A stretch of DNA of 64,000 nucleotides from Nocardia coubleae NBRC 108252 (GCF_001612805.1 NZ_BDBD01000016.1:124001-188000), one strand, 5' to 3'; positions 45,155-53,922 are shown, counted from the stretch's first letter. Numbers and translations: made by a program. Notes: generated by a model not told the origin, from the letters alone.

Positions 45155-46170
45155 GATGCCTCGGATTCCAGGACGGCGACCAGGTTCTGCTGCAGCGCTG
45201 GGCCGCTGGTCGCATGGGCGAGGGTCCGGTTCGCGGTGCCGGACATGATGGCCGTGGCGGCATTGCCGATCCGCTCGAGACCCGCCGCGAACATCGGGTT
45301 GGCCGCGAGCGCACCGCCGGACGGATTGATCGTGGTGTCGGGGGACAGGCCGATCGCCTCGGCCAGGATCAGCTGCTGATGGCTGAACGGTGCGTGCAGT
45401 TCGGCCACGTCGAAGTCGGTGTTGCCCCGCGTCACGGCGGCGGCCGCGCGGGTGGTGGACGGCGAACGGGTCAGGTCCCGGACGCCGAACCCCTGGGCGT
45501 CGATATTGTGCGCCATGCCGGTGATCCAGGCCGGGCGCTCGCACAGCTCGCGTGCCCGGTCGCCGACGGCGAGCACGATCGCGGCCGCGCCGTCGGTGAT
45601 CGGCGCGATGTCGTGCGCCCGCAGCGGGTCGGCGACATACGGTGCGGCGAGCAAAGATTCGATGTCACCACCGGCGACGGCGGCCATGTCCTGTTCGGTC
45701 CAACGCCCCGCGTCGAGGCCGGCGCGCGCCTGCAAGCCCGCGACCGAAACGGCATCGGGCCACAGCGGGCCGACCAGATACGGGTCGAGTTGCCTGGTCA
45801 GCACCTGGCGCAGCGTGCCGGCCGACGACTTGCCGAAGCCGTACACGAGTGCGGTCTGCGCCTGTCCGGAGAGCAGCTTCACCCACGCCTCGTAGAGCGC
45901 CCACGCGGCGTCCATCTCCACGTGCGACTCGTTGATCGGCGGCACCGCGCCGATCGCGTCGACCGCCGAGATGAACGAGAAGGCTCGCCCGGCAAGGTAA
46001 TCCGAGGAACCCGAGCACCAGAAGTCGATGTCGGACTTGGTGATGCCGAGGTCGGCGTAGAGCTGCTGGAAGCACGGCACGAGCATCTCGACGCCGTTGG
46101 TGGTGCCGAAGGTCTCCGGCACGTGCGGTGCGTGGGCGAACCCCACCACCGCGATTTCGGGAATAGTCAC
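45151..46170 (-). CDS. ltp4: thiolase-like protein, probable side-chain aldolase (Ltp4)
   Basis: A 339-residue thiolase-like protein very close to Rv3522: PEIAVVGFAHAPHVPETFGT, DFWCSGSSDYLAGRAFSFIS, INESHVEMDAAWALYEAWVK, YGFGKSSAGTLRQVL, HDIAPITDGAAAIVLA and a C-terminal INPSGGALAANPMFAAGLERI. It is about 15 residues shorter than Rv3522, from a deletion around residue 170 (AAVAGGDIESLL). GTG start, 10 bp after the OB-fold gene; overlaps ltp3. Acts with DUF35/OB-fold partners in retro-aldol cleavage of sterol side chains by analogy with Ltp2-ChsH2. Confidence 0.87.
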   Translation of the reverse strand: MTIPEIAVVGFAHAPHVPETFGTTNGVEMLVPCFQQLYADLGITKSDIDFWCSGSSDYLAGRAFSFISAVDAIGAVPPINESHVEMDAAWALYEAWVKLLSGQAQTALVYGFGKSSAGTLRQVLTRQLDPYLVGPLWPDAVSVAGLQARAGLDAGRWTEQDMAAVAGGDIESLLAAPYVADPLRAHDIAPITDGAAAIVLAVGDRARELCERPAWITGMAHNIDAQGFGVRDLTRSPSTTRAAAAVTRGNTDFDVAELHAPFSHQQLILAEAIGLSPDTTINPSGGALAANPMFAAGLERIGNAATAIMSGTANRTLAHATSGPALQQNLVAVLESEAS

Positions 46171-46180
46171 GTCGCCTCTC

Positions 46181-47149
46181 TCAGAGGTGGTGCTGGTAGG
46201 ACTCGTACGGGGCATCGGGCTCACCCGTCGGGCGGAAGTGGTCGATATTGGCCAGCGCGTGGCCCCACTCCTCGCGGGGCTTCCACACGGCCTCGACCCG
46301 CATACCCATGCGCACCTCGGACGCCTCGCACCCGAGGACCAAATGCAGGAACGGGATATCGGCACCGTCGAGAAGCACATAGGCGGCGACGTAGGGCGGC
46401 TTGATCCGCTGGCCGAGGAACGGCACGTTCACGATGCAGAAGGTGGTCACCGTGCCCTTGTCGGGCAGTTCGACCAGGTCGTCGGTGGGGGTGCCGTCGG
46501 TCGGGTTGGCCCCGCGCGGCGGGAAATACACGGCCCCGCCCGCTTCGGAGCGGCCGCCGATCAGCTTGCCCTCGGCGAGGCCACGCAGGTACACGCTCTC
46601 CTGGGGCGAGGCGGTGTGCTTGTAGCTCATGTCGACAGGCGTCACCAGCACGGTCACCGGCTCGGCGGCGTACTCGGCGGGTGGCGCGGTCGCGCCCTCG
46701 CCCGGCTCGAAGCAGGCGATGTCGGCGATGGTGCCCGCGCGTTCCTCGGCCCAGCGCACGCGCACCCGCATACCGGTGCTCACCTGCGCGGGCTCGGTCA
46801 CGTCGAGGGCGTGGAGCATGCTGGTGTCGGCACCGTCGAGCTGCACGAGCACCCAGGCGAACGGGCGGTCGAACGGCTGACCGGGTAGCGGCTCGGCCAC
46901 CCACGTCCACGATCGCACCGTGCCGGTCGTCTCCACCTGCACCAGTTCGGCCAGCGGGGCCGAGGTGATGGGATCGTATTCCTGGGCGGGCACGAGCACC
47001 CGGCCGTCACTGCCGCGCACGCCGAGTATGCGGCGTTCACGCAGTCCGGTCAGGAAGGCTCCGATGATCGGTCCGACGGATCTGGTGTAGTCGAACTGCA
47101 CCCGAAGGGGTGCACTCAATACTTCCACTGCGGTATTCCCCTGGGTCAC
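46181..47149 (-). CDS. double OB-fold (DUF35) protein, partner of Ltp3/Ltp4 (Rv3521-like)
   Basis: A 322-residue protein with two tandem OB-fold/DUF35 units (about residues 15-160 and 160-322). Each has the rubredoxin-like lead (FLTGLRERRILGVRGSDGRV; YLRGLAEGKLIGGRSEAGGA) followed by a beta-barrel (GTVRSWTWV; GTVTTFCIV). The usual Zn-binding cysteines of DUF35 are absent from both leads. It corresponds to Rv3521 and probably complements Ltp3 and Ltp4 as acyl-CoA-binding aldolase partner. GTG start; first gene of the five-gene operon with a KstR-like operator 10 bp upstream. Confidence 0.85.
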   Translation of the reverse strand: MTQGNTAVEVLSAPLRVQFDYTRSVGPIIGAFLTGLRERRILGVRGSDGRVLVPAQEYDPITSAPLAELVQVETTGTVRSWTWVAEPLPGQPFDRPFAWVLVQLDGADTSMLHALDVTEPAQVSTGMRVRVRWAEERAGTIADIACFEPGEGATAPPAEYAAEPVTVLVTPVDMSYKHTASPQESVYLRGLAEGKLIGGRSEAGGAVYFPPRGANPTDGTPTDDLVELPDKGTVTTFCIVNVPFLGQRIKPPYVAAYVLLDGADIPFLHLVLGCEASEVRMGMRVEAVWKPREEWGHALANIDHFRPTGEPDAPYESYQHHL

Positions 47150-47158
47150 GATATCGAG

Positions 47159-47172
47159 TAGAACAGGTTCTT
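47159..47172. promoter_or_regulatory. KstR-type operator (ltp operon / LLM divergent)
   Basis: TAGAACAGGTTCTT, matching TnnAACnnGTTnn with the last base shifted. It lies between the OB-fold gene and the divergent LLM gene (47211), in reach of both promoters. Confidence 0.7.
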
Positions 47173-47210
47173 ATTCTGCACGCAAGGATTCGCCGGAAAG
47201 GGCGTCGGCC

Positions 47211-48248
47211 ATGAAATTCGGACTGCAACTCGGATACTGGGGTGCGCAGCCGCCCACGAACGCGGGCGAGATGGTCGTCGCGGCCGAGGAGGCCGGGTTC
47301 GACGCGGTGTTCGCGGCCGAGTCCTGGGGGTCGGATGCCTTCACCCCACTGGCCTGGTGGGGCTCCGCCACGCAGCGCGTGCGGCTTGGTACCTCGGTCG
47401 CCCAGTTGTCGGCGCGGACCCCGGCGGCGGCCGCCATGCACGCGCTCACGCTGGATCATCTCAGCGGTGGCCGGGCCATTCTTGGGCTCGGCGTATCCGG
47501 CCCGCAGGTGGTGGAGGGCTGGTACGGGCAGCCGTTCGCGCAGCCGCTGCGGCGCACCCGCGAGTACGTCGACATCGTGCGCAAGGTGCTGGCGCGCGAG
47601 GCTCCCGTGACCTCCGACAGCCAGGCCTACGGCCTGCCCTACACCGGTCCCGGCGCCACCGGCCTGGGCAAACCGCTCAAGCCGATCGTCCATCCACTGC
47701 GCGCCGACCTGCCGATCTGGCTCGGCGCCGAAGGGCCGAAGAACATCGCGCAGACCGCCGAGATCGCCGACGGCTGGCTCGCGATCTACTACGCCCCGCG
47801 CCTGGCCGGCATGTACAACGAGTGGCTCGACGAGGGCTTCGCGCGGCCGGGCGCACGGCGTTCACGTGCGGATTTCGAGATCGCGGCCAGCGCGCAGGTG
47901 GTGGTCACCGACGATCCGGCCGCCGAGATCGAGCGGATGCGCTGGGTCACCTCGCTCTACATCGGCGGCATGGGCGCACCCGAGCTGAACTTCCACGCCC
48001 AGGTCTACAAGCGGATGGGCTACGACAAGGAGGTCGACGAGATCTCGGCGCTGTTCCGGGCCGGGCGCAAGGCCGAGGCCGCCGCCGCGGTGCCCGACGA
48101 GCTCATCACCGACACCGCGATCTTCGGCGACGAGGCGCACGTCCGCACCCGATTGCGGGAATGGGAGGACGCCGGTGTGACCATGATGCTGATCTCGGTT
48201 TCCGATGCTGAACAACTTCGTCGGCTCCAACCCCTTGTTACGCGGTAG
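47211..48248 (+). CDS. LLM-class F420-dependent oxidoreductase (Rv3520c-like)
   Basis: A 345-residue luciferase-like protein: MKFGLQLGYWGAQPPTNAGE, FAAESWGSDAFTPLAWWGSA, LDHLSGGRAILGLGVSGPQV, LPIWLGAEGPKNIAQTAEIA. It strongly resembles Rv3520c, a possible coenzyme F420-dependent oxidoreductase in the KstR regulon. The conserved 'SGPQVVEGWYGQPF' segment is typical of this subgroup. ATG with GGAAAGGGCG upstream. The stop TAG is also the first three bases of the next KstR-like operator. Substrate unknown; probably a sterol side-chain or ring reduction/oxidation. Confidence 0.87.
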   Translation: MKFGLQLGYWGAQPPTNAGEMVVAAEEAGFDAVFAAESWGSDAFTPLAWWGSATQRVRLGTSVAQLSARTPAAAAMHALTLDHLSGGRAILGLGVSGPQVVEGWYGQPFAQPLRRTREYVDIVRKVLAREAPVTSDSQAYGLPYTGPGATGLGKPLKPIVHPLRADLPIWLGAEGPKNIAQTAEIADGWLAIYYAPRLAGMYNEWLDEGFARPGARRSRADFEIAASAQVVVTDDPAAEIERMRWVTSLYIGGMGAPELNFHAQVYKRMGYDKEVDEISALFRAGRKAEAAAAVPDELITDTAIFGDEAHVRTRLREWEDAGVTMMLISVSDAEQLRRLQPLVTR

Positions 48249-48259
48249 AACACGTTCTA
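48246..48259. promoter_or_regulatory. KstR-type operator, perfect palindrome, overlapping a stop codon
   Basis: TAGAACACGTTCTA is a perfect palindrome fitting the KstR consensus. Its first three bases are the stop codon of the LLM gene and its last two begin a TAAATT -10-like box 7 nt before the GTG of the next gene. Confidence 0.8.
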
Positions 48260-48270
48260 AATTCGTAGGG

Positions 48271-49806
48271 GTGAGCAGTCAGCAGACAACGGAAATCCTC
48301 GGACTGTGGAATATCGCCGCGGCCGAACCCGAGCGGGTCGCCGTCGTCGACCCGGACGGCCGGGAGATCACCTATCGAGAATTGGCCACCCTCGCCAACC
48401 GGTACGCCAACGGGCTACGCGGGATCGGATTGCGAACCGGAGACGTCGTTGTCAGCATGCTGCACAACGGCGTCGAGGCGATCGCCGCGTACTTCGCCGC
48501 CTACCAGTGCGGTTTCTACATCGTCGCGGTCAACTGGCATCTGACCGCGCCCGAGATCGCCTACATCCTCCAGGACAGTGAAGCCTCGGCCTTCCTGGCG
48601 AGCGAACGGTTCGCCGCCACCGCCGCCGCGGCCGCCGACGAGGCCGGACTCCCCGCCGACGCGCGGTTCGCCGTGGGCACCATCGAGGGCTTCCGGCCGG
48701 TGTCGTGGCTCGGCGCGGCCGATACCGGCAGGCCGGGCGAGCGTTCGGTCGGCGCACCGATGCTCTACACCTCCGGAACCACCGGGCGCCCCAAGGGCGT
48801 TCGCCGCCCGCTGACCGGCGCCGATCCCGACGAGGTCCCCGCGCCGAACAAGGCGTTCTTCAGCCTCTTCGGGCTGGCGCCCTACGACGACCACGTGCAC
48901 ATCTGCGGTTCGCCGCTCTATCACACCGCCGTACTGAACTTCTCGACCATCTCGATCCAGTTGGGGCACAAGCTCGTTCTGATGGACCGGTGGGACGCGC
49001 AGGACATGCTCGCCCTCATCGAACGGCACCGGGTGACCCACTCGCACATGGTGCCCACCCAGTTCCACCGCCTGCTCGCCCTGCCCGAAGAGGTACGCGC
49101 CCGCTACGACGTGTCGTCGCTGCGCAGCATGGTGCACGGCGCCGCGCCGTGCCCGCCGCAGACCAAGCGGCAGATGCTGGACTGGTGGGGTCCGGTCGTC
49201 ACCGAGTACTACGCCGCCACCGAGGGCGGCGGCACGGTGATCTCCGGGACCGAATGGCTGGCCAAGCCGGGATCGGTCGGCAAGGCCTGGCCGTGGTCGG
49301 TCATCAAGATCCTCGACGAGACCGACGGCACCGAACTGCCGCCGGGCAAAGAGGGCCTGGTCTACATGAAGATGGGCGCCTCGAGCTTCGAGTACCACCA
49401 CGCCAAGGAGAAGACCGAGGAGTCGCGCGTCGGTGATCTGTTCACCGTCGGCGACATCGGTTACCTCGACGAGGACGGTTATCTGTTCCTCTGCGACCGG
49501 CGCTCGGACCTCATTCTGTCCGGCGGCGTGAACATCTACCCGGCCGAGATCGAAGGCGTGCTGATGAGCCACCCGAAGGTCGCCGACGTGGCGGTTCTCG
49601 GTGTGCCCGACCCGGATTGGGGTCAGCAGGTGAAGGCGTTCGTGCAGCCGGTCGACGGTGTCGCGGGCGACGACGAACTCACCACCGATCTGCTCGCCTT
49701 CGCGGCCGGTCAGCTCGCCAAGTACAAGCTGCCCCGCACGGTGGAATACCGTGCGGAGCTGCCACGCGACCCCAACGGGAAGCTGTACAAGCGCCGGCTG
49801 CTCTGA
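48271..49806 (+). CDS. acyl-CoA synthetase, KstR-controlled (FadD family)
   Basis: A 511-residue ANL-superfamily ligase: YTSGTTGRPKGVRR (about residues 171-184), YYAATEGGGTVIS, LFTVGDIGYLDEDGYLFLCDRR, GGVNIYPAEIEGVL and the C-terminal Lys in DPNGKLYKRRL. It is only distantly related to FadD19 at 52279 and has no obvious match in the H37Rv cholesterol cluster, so the substrate (sterol side-chain acid or another acid) is open. GTG 48271 lies 7 nt after a TAAATT box that overlaps the operator, without a Shine-Dalgarno; leaderless start inferred. Confidence 0.83.
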   Translation: MSSQQTTEILGLWNIAAAEPERVAVVDPDGREITYRELATLANRYANGLRGIGLRTGDVVVSMLHNGVEAIAAYFAAYQCGFYIVAVNWHLTAPEIAYILQDSEASAFLASERFAATAAAAADEAGLPADARFAVGTIEGFRPVSWLGAADTGRPGERSVGAPMLYTSGTTGRPKGVRRPLTGADPDEVPAPNKAFFSLFGLAPYDDHVHICGSPLYHTAVLNFSTISIQLGHKLVLMDRWDAQDMLALIERHRVTHSHMVPTQFHRLLALPEEVRARYDVSSLRSMVHGAAPCPPQTKRQMLDWWGPVVTEYYAATEGGGTVISGTEWLAKPGSVGKAWPWSVIKILDETDGTELPPGKEGLVYMKMGASSFEYHHAKEKTEESRVGDLFTVGDIGYLDEDGYLFLCDRRSDLILSGGVNIYPAEIEGVLMSHPKVADVAVLGVPDPDWGQQVKAFVQPVDGVAGDDELTTDLLAFAAGQLAKYKLPRTVEYRAELPRDPNGKLYKRRLL

Positions 49807-49819
49807 AAGAGCCTGCCGC

Positions 49820-50818
49820 TCAGGCGGCTTCGCGCCACTCGGGCGGCAGGCCGAACAGCGGGAACAGGCGCTGGGTGTCGAGGAAGAAGTTGAGGCCGGC
49901 GATGGTGTCGCCCTCGAGTTCGAGCACCGTGATCGACCACGGCACCCAGACGCCGGGCTCCTCGCTCGGCTTGTAATGGCCGAACGCGGGCAGGCCGTTG
50001 GCGCCTTCCAGCGGAACCATCCGCGAATCGCGGCAGGCACTTCCGGTGCCGAGCATGAACGCCGCCACGTTCTCCGGACCGGAGATCCAGAGGTCGAAGG
50101 GCGGCATCGACAGCGCCACATCGGCTTTCAGCAAGGTGGTGAGCGCGTCCATGTCGTAGGCCTCGAAGGCCTTCACGAAGTCGTCGACGAGCTTGCGCTG
50201 ATCGGGGTCGGTGTCGTCGAAGCCGTCGGTGACGGTCGGCTGCACCTTCGACATCGTCGAGCGGGCGCGTTGCAGCGCGCTGTTCACCGACGCGGGCGAC
50301 ATCATCAGCGCCTCGGCGGTCTCGCTCGCCGAGAAGCGCAGCACCTCACGCATGATCAGGATCGCGCGCTGGGTGGCGGGCAGATGCTGACACGCGGCCA
50401 CGAACGCCAGGCGCAAGGTGTCTTTGGTCGAGGCGTGCTCGGCCGGGTCGGCGCCGAAGGCGAGCGCGTTGGGGATCGGCTCGATCCACACGTAATCCGG
50501 CTGCGGCATCGGCAGCGGTGAATCCGGGCGGCCCGGGCCGTTCAGATCCATCGGTCTGGCTCGGCTCTGCGGGCGGTCGAGCATGTCGAGACAGATATTG
50601 GTGGCGATCTTGTAGAGCCACGAGCGAAGGCTCGCCCGGCCCTCGAAGGAATCGTAGGAGCGCCAGGCGCGCGTGAACGTCTCCTGCACCGCGTCCTCGG
50701 CCTCGAAGGAGGAGCCGAGCATGCGGTAGGCGTACGCGCACAACTCGCGCCGGTGGGTTTCGAATTCGGCGAGGACCTCGGGGTCCGGTCCGGTGGTTGC
50801 GGTTGTGGCGTCCGTCAT
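49820..50818 (-). CDS. ECF sigma factor with C-terminal SnoaL-like domain (SigG-type)
   Basis: A 332-residue ECF sigma factor: region 2 (ELCAYAYRMLGSSFEAEDAV, then QETFTRAWRSYDSFEGRASL), region 4 (LPATQRAILIMREVLRFSAS, then ETAEALMMSPASVNSALQRA), then a SnoaL/NTF2-like domain (about residues 195-325) ending near FPLFGLPPEWR. This architecture is that of TIGR02960/SigG-like factors, in which the C-terminal domain modulates activity in place of an anti-sigma factor. Start ATG 50818. Divergent from a VOC gene, probably its target. Not obviously linked to sterol metabolism. Confidence 0.88.
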   Translation of the reverse strand: MTDATTATTGPDPEVLAEFETHRRELCAYAYRMLGSSFEAEDAVQETFTRAWRSYDSFEGRASLRSWLYKIATNICLDMLDRPQSRARPMDLNGPGRPDSPLPMPQPDYVWIEPIPNALAFGADPAEHASTKDTLRLAFVAACQHLPATQRAILIMREVLRFSASETAEALMMSPASVNSALQRARSTMSKVQPTVTDGFDDTDPDQRKLVDDFVKAFEAYDMDALTTLLKADVALSMPPFDLWISGPENVAAFMLGTGSACRDSRMVPLEGANGLPAFGHYKPSEEPGVWVPWSITVLELEGDTIAGLNFFLDTQRLFPLFGLPPEWREAA

Positions 50819-50968
50819 GGTTTCACGATGCCACAGGGGTCCGACAGCCGACAGAGGACGAATCGGACTATCGAGATTTCGCGAATTTTCCGGTTCGGCG
50901 ATGAATCCCCACGCGTCACAGCGTCTACATGAACGAGACCGCAACGACGCTCCGAAAGGCTGAAAACC

Positions 50969-51385
50969 ATGAGCAGCAAGATGATCTTCATCAACCTCCC
51001 CGTCGCCGACCTCGACCGCTCCAAGGGGTTCTACGAGGCGCTCGGGTGGAAGGTCAACGAGGACTTCACCGACCAGAACGCGGCCTGCATCGTCGTCGAC
51101 GACAACATCTGCCTCATGCTGCTGACCAAGGACTTCTTCACGACGTTCAGCAAGCGTCCCATCGCCGATACCGGCAGCCAGGTCGCCGCGGCTTACGCGC
51201 TGTCGCTGGGGAGCGCCGAGGAGGTCGACGCGCTGACCGACGCCGCCGTCGCGGCCGGTGCGCGCGAGGAAGTCAACGACGACAAGCGCGCCGAAGAGGC
51301 ACAGGTAGGCATGCACGGCCGCACCTTCATCGACCCGGACGGCCACCAGTGGGAGCCGTTCTTCATGAACTACCCCGGGGCGTAA
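50969..51385 (+). CDS. VOC-family (glyoxalase-like) protein
   Basis: A 138-residue single VOC domain: MIFINLPVADLDRSKGFYEALGWKVN, DDNICLMLLTKDFF and a C-terminal FIDPDGHQWEPFFMNYP. Catalytic function unknown; small VOC proteins next to SigG-type sigma factors are common in actinobacteria and are often part of the sigma regulon (methylglyoxal or stress response suspected). Start ATG 50969 preceded by CGAAAGG. The 150-bp divergent region contains GATGAATCC and CGTCTAC 18-20 bp apart, a candidate ECF-type promoter for this gene. Confidence 0.8.
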   Translation: MSSKMIFINLPVADLDRSKGFYEALGWKVNEDFTDQNAACIVVDDNICLMLLTKDFFTTFSKRPIADTGSQVAAAYALSLGSAEEVDALTDAAVAAGAREEVNDDKRAEEAQVGMHGRTFIDPDGHQWEPFFMNYPGA

Positions 51386-51396
51386 GCACCGTTGCG

Positions 51397-51429
51397 GACA
51401 GGGCGCCGGGCACATGCCCCGGCGCCCTG
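51397..51429. terminator. hairpin between the VOC gene and echA19
   Basis: ACAGGGCGCCGGG pairs perfectly over 13 bp with CCCGGCGCCCTGT around a 7-nt loop, 11 bp after the VOC stop and 7 bp after the convergent echA19 stop. Confidence 0.85.
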
Positions 51430-51436
51430 TGGCGTG

Positions 51437-52219
51437 TCAGGAGCCGGTGAAGTTCGGCTTGCGCTTCTCGGCGAAGGCCCGGGGGCCTTCCTTGGCGTCG
51501 GCCGATTTGAAGACCTCGATGCCGATCTTCGCCTCGATGGGGAACGCTTCGTTCTCCGGCATGGCCTCGGTTTCGCGCAGGGTGCGCAGCATCGCCTGGA
51601 CGGCGAGGGGGCCGTTGTCGGCGATCTGGCCTGCCAGGGCGAGGGCCTTGTCGAGGGCGGTGCCGTCGGGGACCACGTGGCCGATCAGGCCGATCTCCTT
51701 GGCCTCGGCTGCGGTGATATGCCGACCGGTCAGCAGCAGGTCAGCGGCCACGGTGTAGGGGATCTGGCGGGCCAGGCGCACGGCGGAACCGCCGAGCGGG
51801 AACAGGCCCCAGCGGGCCTCGGAGACGCCGAACTTGGCGCTTTCCCCGGCCACGCGCAGGTCGGTGCCCTGCAGGATCTCGGTGCCCCCGGCGATGGCCG
51901 GGCCTTCGACCGCGGCGATGAGCGGCTTGCTCAGCCGCCGTCCCTTCAGCAGGGCCGGGAGGTAGGCCGGGTCCCAGCCGCCGCCCGCGGCGGTGTCACC
52001 CGGATGCGACGAACTCATCGCCTTCAGGTCCATCCCCGCGCAGAACGCGCCGCCCGCGCCGGTCAGGACCGCGACGCGGATGTCGGGATCGCTGTCGACC
52101 TGGTCCCAGGCGTCGCGCATGATCGCCATCATCTCGCCGGACAAGGCGTTACGCGCCTCCGGACGGTTCATGGTGACGATGAGGACGTGGTCTCGCTTCT
52201 CGACCAGACAGTGGGCCAT
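51437..52219 (-). CDS. echA19: steroid side-chain enoyl-CoA hydratase (EchA19)
   Basis: A 260-residue crotonase: [20 protein letters not shown], oxyanion loops [12 protein letters not shown] (about residues 58-69) and [20 protein letters not shown] (about 105-124), and [20 protein letters not shown] (131 on). It corresponds to Rv3516 (EchA19), an enoyl-CoA hydratase of sterol side-chain beta-oxidation. ATG 52219 with TCAGGAGACA upstream. Divergent from fadD19 with a shared KstR-like operator, the same pairing as in H37Rv. Confidence 0.92.
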   Translation of the reverse strand: MAHCLVEKRDHVLIVTMNRPEARNALSGEMMAIMRDAWDQVDSDPDIRVAVLTGAGGAFCAGMDLKAMSSSHPGDTAAGGGWDPAYLPALLKGRRLSKPLIAAVEGPAIAGGTEILQGTDLRVAGESAKFGVSEARWGLFPLGGSAVRLARQIPYTVAADLLLTGRHITAAEAKEIGLIGHVVPDGTALDKALALAGQIADNGPLAVQAMLRTLRETEAMPENEAFPIEAKIGIEVFKSADAKEGPRAFAEKRKPNFTGS

Positions 52220-52253
52220 TCGATGTCTCCTGACGTTAAGCCTTGTCAGAAAC

Positions 52254-52267
52254 AGTAACACGTTCTA
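52254..52267. promoter_or_regulatory. KstR-type operator (echA19/fadD19 divergent)
   Basis: AGTAACACGTTCTA holds AACnnGTTnnA; the first T is replaced by A. Its last two bases start a TATTTT -10-like box 7 nt before the fadD19 GTG. Confidence 0.75.
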
Positions 52268-52278
52268 TTTTTGTCTTT

Positions 52279-53922
52279 GTGAGCTACAACATAGCCGATC
52301 TCGTCGAACACGCCGTCGACCTGATGCCCGACCGGATCGTGCTGGTCGGCGAACATCGCGAGTCGACCTACGCCGAACTGGAGGAGCGGGCCAACAAATT
52401 GGCCCACTACCTGCTGGAACAGGGTGTGCGTCCCGGCGACAAAGTCGGAATCTACAGCCGGAACACCGTGGAGGCCGTCGAAGCGATGGTCGCCGTCTTC
52501 AAGGCGCGGGCGGTGATGATCAACGTCAACTTCCGCTACGTCGAGAACGAGTTACTACACATCTTCGACAACTCGGACATGGTCGCCCTGATCCACGAGC
52601 GCCGCTACAGCGACCGGGTGGCCGCGGTGCGCGACAAGGTGCCCGCCCTGAAGACGGTGATCGTCGTCGAGGACGGCACCGACACCCCGACCGCACCGGG
52701 AACGGTGGAATACGAGGCGGTTCTTGCCGACTCGTCCGGCGAGCGCGACTTCGGCGAACGCTCGCCCGACGACATCTACATGCTCTACACCGGCGGAACC
52801 ACCGGCCTGCCCAAGGGCGTCATGTGGCGCCACGAGGACGTCTGGCGGGTGCTCGGCGCGGGCATCAACTTCGTGACCGGCGAATACGTCAAGGACGAAT
52901 GGGAGCTGGCCAAGGTCGGCGCCGCCAATCCGCAGATGGTGCGCTACCCGATCCCGCCGATGATCCACGGCGGCTCGCAGTGGGCCACCTTCCACAGCCT
53001 GTTCGGTGGTGGCAAGGCCGTGATGATTCCGGAGTTCAGCGGGCACGGTGTCTGGCAGGCCGTCGACAAGCACGGCGTGAACCTGCTCTTCATCACCGGT
53101 GACGCGATGGCGCGCCCGATGCTCGACGCGCTCGCCGAGGGCAACCCGGAAACCGGTGAGCCCTACGACCTCTCGACGCTGTACGTGCTCGCCAGCAGCG
53201 CCGCGCTGTTCTCGCCCTCGCTCAAGGACAAGTTCCTCGAGGTGCTGCCCAACCGGATGATCTCCGACTCCATCGGTTCCTCGGAGACCGGCTTCGGCGG
53301 TCTGGCGCTGGTAACCAAGGGCGCCACCCACACCGGTGGTCCGCGGGTGAAGATCGACGCGGCCACCCAGGTGCTCGACGAGGACGGCAAGCCGGTGGAG
53401 CCGGGTTCCGGCGTCGTCGGCATGCTCGCGCGCAGCGGCCACATCCCGCTCGGCTACTACAAGGACGAGGTGAAGTCGGCCGCGACGTTCAAGGAGTACA
53501 ACGGGATTCGCTACGCCATCCCCGGCGACTACGCGCGCGTCGAGGAGGACGGCACCGTCACCATGCTCGGCCGTGGTTCGGTGAGCATCAACAGCGGTGG
53601 CGAGAAGATCTACCCCGAAGAGGTGGAGGGCGCGCTCAAGGCCCACCCCGAGATCTTCGACGCGCTCGTCGTGGGTGTGGAGGACGAGCGGTGGGGTCAG
53701 CGGGTGTGTGCCGTTGTCCAGTGTCGCGGTGACAAGCGCCCCACCCTCACCGAGCTGAGGCCGCTGCTCACCCAGGAGATCGCCTCCTACAAGCAGCCAC
53801 GCAGCCTGTGGTTCGTCGACGAGATCAAGCGCTCACCCGCCGGTAAGCCCGATTACCGCTGGGCCAAGGAGCAGACCGACGCCCGTCCCGCCGATGAGCA
53901 CGCCGACGCAGGCGCCTCCTGA
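52279..53922 (+). CDS. fadD19: sterol side-chain acyl-CoA synthetase (FadD19)
   Basis: A 547-residue ligase nearly collinear with Rv3515c (548 residues): NIADLVEHAVDLMPDRIVLV, YTGGTTGLPKGVMWRHED (about residues 172-189), YPIPPMIHGGSQWATFHSLF, SDSIGSSETGFGGLALV, SINSGGEKIYPEEVE and KRSPAGKPDYRWAKEQT. It activates the C26 carboxyl made by Cyp125 and is needed for C24-branched sterols in Rhodococcus. GTG 52279 lies 7 nt after a TATTTT box overlapping the operator; leaderless start inferred and length agrees with the homologue. Confidence 0.94.
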   Translation: MSYNIADLVEHAVDLMPDRIVLVGEHRESTYAELEERANKLAHYLLEQGVRPGDKVGIYSRNTVEAVEAMVAVFKARAVMINVNFRYVENELLHIFDNSDMVALIHERRYSDRVAAVRDKVPALKTVIVVEDGTDTPTAPGTVEYEAVLADSSGERDFGERSPDDIYMLYTGGTTGLPKGVMWRHEDVWRVLGAGINFVTGEYVKDEWELAKVGAANPQMVRYPIPPMIHGGSQWATFHSLFGGGKAVMIPEFSGHGVWQAVDKHGVNLLFITGDAMARPMLDALAEGNPETGEPYDLSTLYVLASSAALFSPSLKDKFLEVLPNRMISDSIGSSETGFGGLALVTKGATHTGGPRVKIDAATQVLDEDGKPVEPGSGVVGMLARSGHIPLGYYKDEVKSAATFKEYNGIRYAIPGDYARVEEDGTVTMLGRGSVSINSGGEKIYPEEVEGALKAHPEIFDALVVGVEDERWGQRVCAVVQCRGDKRPTLTELRPLLTQEIASYKQPRSLWFVDEIKRSPAGKPDYRWAKEQTDARPADEHADAGAS

